Below, piece by piece: positions 59,825 through 64,000 of a stretch of DNA of 64,000 bases; positions within the stretch are counted from its first letter, which is position 1, and every line of letters begins with the position of its first letter. The notes beneath the pieces were generated by a model. That model made no database searches. It saw nothing but the letters and a program-made list of their open reading frames with translations, and was not told the origin of the DNA. The stretch covers positions 372,001-436,000 of the forward strand of contig NZ_CTEI01000002.1 of NCBI RefSeq assembly GCF_001368815.1, read 5' to 3'. The translations under genes were made by a program, and so were the position numbers. This DNA comes from Paraliobacillus sp. PM-2 (GTDB lineage: Bacteria > Bacillota > Bacilli > Bacillales > Amphibacillaceae).

Positions 59825-59858
59825 CAAAAAACAGCCAAAGTAATTGTTCATTTGGCTG
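59825..59858 (-). terminator. terminator of the pseudouridine synthase gene
   Basis: CAGCCAAA / TTTGGCTG stem with an 11-nt loop and T6 on the minus strand, about 35 bp past the stop. Confidence 0.8.
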
Positions 59859-59893
59859 CTAATCGTTTCTATTATCTGTCTACTCAGAACAAA

Positions 59894-60580
59894 TTAAAGA
59901 AATAAATCGCTATCCCACATGTCCCAAGGATACGTATTTGGTGAAGGGCAAGTCTGTACTATCTCCTCACCTTTCACTGGATGATCAAATGCTAATTGAT
60001 GTGACCATAAAGCAATTTGTTGCCCAACTTTATTTACCTTTGCACCATATTTTTGATCACCATATAAGGGATAGCCCCTTGATGCAAATTGCACTCTAAT
60101 TTGATGGGGTCTTCCTGTTTGCAGGTTAATTTTCACCAGGCTTAACCCCTTTGCTGTTGCTAAAACGTGATAATCTAATATAGCTTTTTTTGCTTTTCCT
60201 TCTGTTTTTTTTGCAACACGGACTTGATTATTTTTATGATCTTTTATTAAATAATCTTGCCATTTGCCAGCTTGTTGTTTGATCTCGCCTCGAACAACAG
60301 CAAGATATTGTTTCGAGACTTCATGTTTTCTAATTTTATCTGCCATACGAGATGCAGCTTTTGACGTTTTTGCAAAAACCATTGCTCCGCCTACTGGGCG
60401 ATCCAAGCGATGCAATAATCCCAAATATACATTTCCCGGCTTGTTATATCGGATTTTAAGATCTTGTTTTAATATATTTAACAGATCTTCATCCTTTGAA
60501 CGATCCTCTTGCACTGGAATATTAACTGGCTTTTCTATAATAAGTAGATGATTATCCTCGTATAGAATTGGAATCTTCAT
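59894..60580 (-). CDS. RluA-family RNA pseudouridine synthase
   Basis: 228-aa enzyme that isomerises uridine to pseudouridine in rRNA or tRNA. Catalytic Asp60 is in GLLHRLDRPVGGAM. KVNLQTGRPHQIRVQ-type sequence (KINLQTGRPHQIR) and YGDQKYG are the other family motifs. The N-terminal S4 domain of the RluD branch is absent, so it is a short, single-domain form. ATG at 60580 has AAGGAG at 10 nt; the frame is open 11 codons further. Target base unknown. Confidence 0.88.
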   Translation of the reverse strand: MKIPILYEDNHLLIIEKPVNIPVQEDRSKDEDLLNILKQDLKIRYNKPGNVYLGLLHRLDRPVGGAMVFAKTSKAASRMADKIRKHEVSKQYLAVVRGEIKQQAGKWQDYLIKDHKNNQVRVAKKTEGKAKKAILDYHVLATAKGLSLVKINLQTGRPHQIRVQFASRGYPLYGDQKYGAKVNKVGQQIALWSHQLAFDHPVKGEEIVQTCPSPNTYPWDMWDSDLFL

Positions 60581-60703
60581 AATCTGTTTACTCCTTTTTC
60601 TTTCATGCTTCATATAAGAATATCACAAAAGATATATACAACAAAGGTGCGTTATAATTAATTAATAGATTTTGTACTTCTCAAAAAAATAACACCACAC
60701 GAA

Positions 60704-61498
60704 TTATGACTGGGAGAATTGATTTATTTGATAAAAACTGATCGTATTTTGATAGACTTGTGTATAAACTTCCTGTAATGGTAATCGTTTTATAATTGAA
60801 ATTTGCTCAACAGCGTCATGTATCATTTTGGGATGTGTCATTTTCCCTTTAAAAGGCCCTTCAAAAGACCATGGGCCATCGGTCTCTACCATCATTTGTT
60901 CTAATGGATATTTTTTTATTATCATTTGTATTTGTTCTTCATATAAACAATCAGGTGTTACTGATATCATATAACCATTGTCGGCTATACGCTGTGTTAT
61001 TTTTTCATCTCCTTTATACCAATGAAAATGTGCTTGCGATAGATTATGCTTTTCAAGTAAATCACATGCAGTCTGCGCATCTTCAAAAATAGTATGGAGG
61101 AAAATTGGTTTACTATATTGTATTGCTAAATCCATAAAATAAGATAGCACTTCTACATATGGCTGATAGGATAAACTTGGATTTTTCTGACGCATATAGT
61201 AAGGTAATCCTACTTCACCAATTGCTACAATATTAGATGCTTTATCCTTTAATATTGTCTCTAAACGATTCATTTCCTCACTACTTGGTAAATCCTGCTC
61301 CGGATGATAACCTAAAGTAGGATAAATACGTTTATCTTGTTGCTGCAAATACAATAACTTGTGTGCTGAATCCGCATTATAACAAGCACTAATCAACCCC
61401 TCTATATGATTAGCTTCTAAATCGTGTATAATCTGATTCTGCTGCTCTTCGTTATACCAATCAAAATGGATATGTGCATCAATGATTTGATCGTTCAT
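60704..61498 (-). CDS. TatD-family metal-dependent hydrolase in a thiamine operon
   Basis: 264-aa TIM-barrel amidohydrolase-like enzyme. Metal ligands are H9, H11 (DAHIHFD), E95 (AIGEVGLPYY), H135 (FLHTI), H157/H159 (AHFHWYKGD) and D207 (VETDGPW). GLD of most TatD DNases is GLP here. It directly follows the ThiZ ATPase gene with no gap. In B. halodurans the ThiXYZ operon carries the amidohydrolase YlmB that deacylates an imported pyrimidine. This TatD protein could play such a role, but that is inference. ATG immediately follows the thiZ stop. Confidence 0.85.
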   Translation of the reverse strand: MNDQIIDAHIHFDWYNEEQQNQIIHDLEANHIEGLISACYNADSAHKLLYLQQQDKRIYPTLGYHPEQDLPSSEEMNRLETILKDKASNIVAIGEVGLPYYMRQKNPSLSYQPYVEVLSYFMDLAIQYSKPIFLHTIFEDAQTACDLLEKHNLSQAHFHWYKGDEKITQRIADNGYMISVTPDCLYEEQIQMIIKKYPLEQMMVETDGPWSFEGPFKGKMTHPKMIHDAVEQISIIKRLPLQEVYTQVYQNTISFYQINQFSQS

Positions 61499-62236
61499 TT
61501 AAAAACTCCCTTGTAATACTTGATAAATCATCCTCTTCCATTTTAAAAACTCATCAGTTAGAAATAAATTCTGATCACGTGGCCTATCAAATGGTAATGT
61601 ATATTCTTCTACTATGGTCGCTGGTTTTTTTGACAAAACAAGGATTCGATCAGACAAATATAATGCCTCTTCAATATTATGAGTAACAAATAGGATTGAT
61701 TTTTTGTTTTCTTCCCAAATGCTTAATAACCATTGTTGCATTTCTAACCTAGTAAATTCATCTAGCGCTGAAAAAGGTTCATCCAGACAGATAAAATCTT
61801 GTGGACTAAGTAGTGCTCTAACAAAAGCAACACGTTGCCGCATCCCACCTGATAGTTGATACGGATAAGCATGTTCATACCCTTCTAAACCAGCCTTTTT
61901 AAGCATATTTCGTGCTTTACTATAATCTACTTGACCAGAAATTTCAGAACCAAGTACAACATTTTTAAGAATTGTTCGCCATGGTAACAAGGAAGGAGAT
62001 TGTGGCGTATAACTAATCGCACCTCGTTTGCCAGTAATCTCTTCTTGATCAAGCAAGAATGTACCATCATCCGGTTGAAGCATACCACCAATTAAGTGAA
62101 AAAGTGTACTTTTGCCACTTCCAGAAGGTCCTAATATAGATACAAATTCACCATCTTTTACTGTAAAAGAGAGATGATCTAGTATCTTTTTATCATTAAA
62201 TGATTTTGAAATATTTTTTGCTACTAATTCACTCAT
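61499..62236 (-). CDS. thiZ: thiamine-precursor ABC transporter ATP-binding protein ThiZ
   Basis: 245-aa ATPase of the NitT/TauT group. Walker A is GPSGSGKST, then the Q-loop region YTPQSPSLLPWRTIL, the signature LSGGMRQR, Walker B FICLDEPFSALD and the H-loop FVTHNIEEA. It overlaps the permease gene by 8 bp. ThiZ role is inferred from the neighbours: an MTH1187-type thiamine-binding protein and a ThiY-like binding protein in the same operon. Probable cargo is the hydroxymethyl- or formylaminomethyl-pyrimidine. Confidence 0.88.
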   Translation of the reverse strand: MSELVAKNISKSFNDKKILDHLSFTVKDGEFVSILGPSGSGKSTLFHLIGGMLQPDDGTFLLDQEEITGKRGAISYTPQSPSLLPWRTILKNVVLGSEISGQVDYSKARNMLKKAGLEGYEHAYPYQLSGGMRQRVAFVRALLSPQDFICLDEPFSALDEFTRLEMQQWLLSIWEENKKSILFVTHNIEEALYLSDRILVLSKKPATIVEEYTLPFDRPRDQNLFLTDEFLKWKRMIYQVLQGSF

Positions 62237-63008
62237 TGGTGTGCCTCCTCCCTTTTAGCAATACCTTTTCAAGTAACATGATTACTGTGAAAAATAGTAA
62301 ACATAATATCATAATAAATCCAATCGCTACAAATACACGATCTGTTCGAAACGATGATTGGGCTAACGTCATATACACACCAATTCCTTTATTAGCGCCT
62401 AGCCATTCAGATATAACAGCCCCCATTACACTATATGTGGCAGATATTTTTAGCCCTGAAAAAATTGCTGATAACGCATGTGGAAACTCTAATTTAACAA
62501 AAAGCTGTCCTTTCGTCGCACCTGCCATTCGCATATAGTGGACAAGTTCAGGTGATGTTTGACGAAATCCGTCCAATGTTGCCACTACAATCGGAAAAAA
62601 ACAAACGAGTGTAATAATGATAATTTTTGGTAATACACCAAAACCAAACCAAATAACAAGTAATGGCGCCAAAACAATAATCGGGATATTCTGCGAAAGA
62701 ATTAATAATGGATAAATTGCTTGTCTAACTAACGGTAATAAATGCAAAATAATTGCTACAATTAAGCCAACACTAACACCAATTACTAGGCCACCGATAG
62801 ACAAATAGGTGGTTGATACAAGGTGATGTGTATAGCTATCCCAACCTTTGATTGCCTCATTAAAGATATCTGTTGGTGCAGGCAAAAGCCATTTGGGAAT
62901 AGAAAAGAATAGACTACTCCATTGCCAAATAAGCAAAATTACGATAATAACGATTACTGGACTATATCCCCTTAGTATTTTTTTCATAAATGAAAGGCGA
63001 TTCTGCAT
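62229..63008 (-). CDS. thiX: thiamine-precursor ABC transporter permease ThiX
   Basis: About 259-aa membrane permease with six helices. The ATPase-docking loop is MRMAGATKGQLFVKLEFPHALS, and the N-terminal periplasmic motif WQWSSLFFSIPKWLLPAPTD fits the SsuC/ThiX group. Start is unclear. The ATG at 63008 has no well-spaced RBS (GGAGGA is 22 nt away), the ATG at 62987 has none, and a TTG at 63038 lies before the GGAGGA. Its neighbours and overlap with thiZ support the ThiX assignment. Confidence 0.85.
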   Translation of the reverse strand: MQNRLSFMKKILRGYSPVIVIIVILLIWQWSSLFFSIPKWLLPAPTDIFNEAIKGWDSYTHHLVSTTYLSIGGLVIGVSVGLIVAIILHLLPLVRQAIYPLLILSQNIPIIVLAPLLVIWFGFGVLPKIIIITLVCFFPIVVATLDGFRQTSPELVHYMRMAGATKGQLFVKLEFPHALSAIFSGLKISATYSVMGAVISEWLGANKGIGVYMTLAQSSFRTDRVFVAIGFIMILCLLFFTVIMLLEKVLLKGRRHTNE

Positions 63009-63040
63009 CAAAAAGAAACAAAATCGCCATTCCTCCAATC

Positions 63041-63331
63041 TTAACGATACTTTTCTGTCAACCTATCCATGGATGCACCATCCGGTTTGTAGAATACTTT
63101 CACCTGTGAAATCACACTTAAGCTCCCTAGTTCAATCATCTTTTGATTCATTTGTTCGATAACAGAGAATAATTCCGTTAATTCTCCTTCCATTGTTGTT
63201 TCTAATGGGTGAACGTTATATTTAACTCCAGATGCTTCAATCACACCAATTGCTGCATCTACAAGCGGAATCGTATCTCCACCGTTTTTTAGTTTTGGAA
63301 TAATTTGTATACTAACTAATGCATTTGCCAT
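63041..63331 (-). CDS. thiamine-binding protein of the MTH1187/YkoF-like family
   Basis: 96-aa protein of the MTH1187 (Thiamine_BP) family: ALVSIQIIPKLKNGGDTIPL, VDAAIGVIEASGVKYNVHPLETTMEGE and SVISQVKVFYKPDG. The ferredoxin-like fold forms tetramers that bind thiamine or its pyrimidine; it is a good marker of thiamine salvage operons. It lies between thiY and thiX. ATG at 63331 is preferred over an upstream TTG, as AAGGG lies about 12 nt before it. Confidence 0.88.
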   Translation of the reverse strand: MANALVSIQIIPKLKNGGDTIPLVDAAIGVIEASGVKYNVHPLETTMEGELTELFSVIEQMNQKMIELGSLSVISQVKVFYKPDGASMDRLTEKYR

Positions 63332-63355
63332 CCTACTCGTTCCCTTCCACAATCG

Positions 63356-64000
63356 TTATTTACTTTCAGGTAAAAATTCATTAGTAAATGCTTCTTCTGC
63401 ATCTAATTCTTCATCTAACAATCCATTTTCATACATCCAGCTTGCATAATTCTCCCAAACTTCTATATCTTGTATCCCCCATTTTCTTGCATCTGCTTGA
63501 TACTTAGGAGAAAGCCACTCTTGACTTGCCTTTACTAGTTCTGCATCTAAATCAGGGACAGCTTCTATTAATAGATCAGCTGCCTTTTCAGGATTATCTA
63601 TTGCAAATTGATATCCTTTGGAGACAGCACGAATAAATTTCTCAACCATTTTTGAATGATCTTGTATCATTGTTTCATTGGTGGTGATTACTGGCGTGTA
63701 GTAGTCAAGTTTATCTGAATAATCAGTTAAATACTGCATATTTAATTCCATTCCACGTAGTTCAGCCTCTACACCAGTCCATCCATAATAAATCCAAGCG
63801 AAATCAATATCTCGCTTTACGGCAGTAAAGAAGTCAGTATTCCCCATATTAACAATATTCACATCTTCAACACTGCCACCCTCTTGTTTCATTAATGAAT
63901 CAATCACTGCCGATTCAACTGGTGCTCCCCAACCACCATAGGTCTTTCCTGCAAAATCAGCTGGTGAAGTTATATTTTTGTCCACTGGTGAAGCGAAACC
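63356..64000 (-). CDS. thiY: thiamine-precursor ABC transporter substrate-binding protein ThiY (partial, N-terminus outside the window)
   Basis: C-terminal 214 residues of an NMT1/THI5-like binding protein. The frame stays open to the window edge. SPADFAGKTYGGWGAPVESA is the hinge motif seen in ThiY-like proteins, and DIDFAWIYYGWTGVEAELRG corresponds to the pyrimidine pocket region with its aromatic residues. The N-terminal lipobox and RBS lie past 64000. First known gene of the visible operon; a TPP riboswitch would be expected upstream of it outside the window. Confidence 0.88.
   Translation of the reverse strand, partial: GFASPVDKNITSPADFAGKTYGGWGAPVESAVIDSLMKQEGGSVEDVNIVNMGNTDFFTAVKRDIDFAWIYYGWTGVEAELRGMELNMQYLTDYSDKLDYYTPVITTNETMIQDHSKMVEKFIRAVSKGYQFAIDNPEKAADLLIEAVPDLDAELVKASQEWLSPKYQADARKWGIQDIEVWENYASWMYENGLLDEELDAEEAFTNEFLPESK

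Overview
The window looks like chromosomal DNA from a low-GC Gram-positive of the Bacillaceae, most like Oceanobacillus, Virgibacillus or related halotolerant genera. I infer this from strong AGGAGG-type ribosome binding sites, frequent TTG and GTG starts, Bacillus-type small proteins (YjzC, YjcZ, the DUF1659/DUF2922/YvrJ set), a seven-gene Mrp Na+/H+ antiporter and a BCCT osmolyte carrier. No rRNA, tRNA, prophage or CRISPR array is visible. The genus is inferred from gene content only.

Layout. 0-5 kb: a polar amino acid ABC transporter (probably arginine, with ArgR-like boxes), an M20 amidohydrolase, a DnaQ-like exonuclease and YeeN. 5-9.3 kb: type II NADH dehydrogenase, then feoA-feoB with a FeoB-associated Cys-rich peptide behind a near-perfect Fur box. 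9.3-13.2 kb: a HAD phosphatase, a LacI-type regulator with its own palindromic operator, yjzC, the DUF1659-DUF2922-YvrJ module with an RNA switch-like repeat, and metA. 13.2-20.3 kb: a UbiA prenyltransferase, a NitT/TauT-type ABC transporter of unknown substrate, a GH13 alpha-glucosidase, an RlmN-like methyltransferase and a cold-shock gene with a long structured leader. 20.3-26.1 kb: small membrane peptides, HAD, AEC transporter, Ogt and FetAB.

26.1-32.8 kb is the most coherent block. It holds a methyltransferase-membrane protein-CcdA-TlpA operon, a DsrE-rhodanese-TusA operon, and a glutaredoxin-(rhodanese+metallo-beta-lactamase)-TauE operon. Each of the three promoters carries an ATACC-N6-GGTAT operator over its -35 or spacer, like the sites of CsoR-family persulfide sensors (CstR/YrkD). 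No such repressor is encoded here. I read it as a reactive-sulfur (sulfide/persulfide) stress regulon whose regulator lies elsewhere.

33-45.4 kb: a LOV-GAF-PAS-GGDEF-EAL protein (a possible blue-light-controlled c-di-GMP phosphodiesterase), mrpABCDEFG, a chemoreceptor, a thioredoxin-like protein and a HEPN-CBS fusion. 45.5-55.5 kb: WrbA, GuaC, a metallophosphoesterase, a divergent BCCT carrier, a TerC protein, a YlbC-like CAP protein and a TIM-barrel protein. This stretch is dotted with five copies of a 27-nt GGGACA...TGTCCC element. One copy is split by an IS3-family element with a 3-bp target duplication, and another supplies the C-terminus and stop codon of the TerC gene. 55.6-64 kb: an MFS exporter with an NCS2 permease, Tag glycosylase, a pseudouridine synthase, and a thiamine-precursor operon (ThiY, MTH1187-type thiamine-binding protein, ThiX, ThiZ, TatD-like hydrolase) that runs off the right edge.
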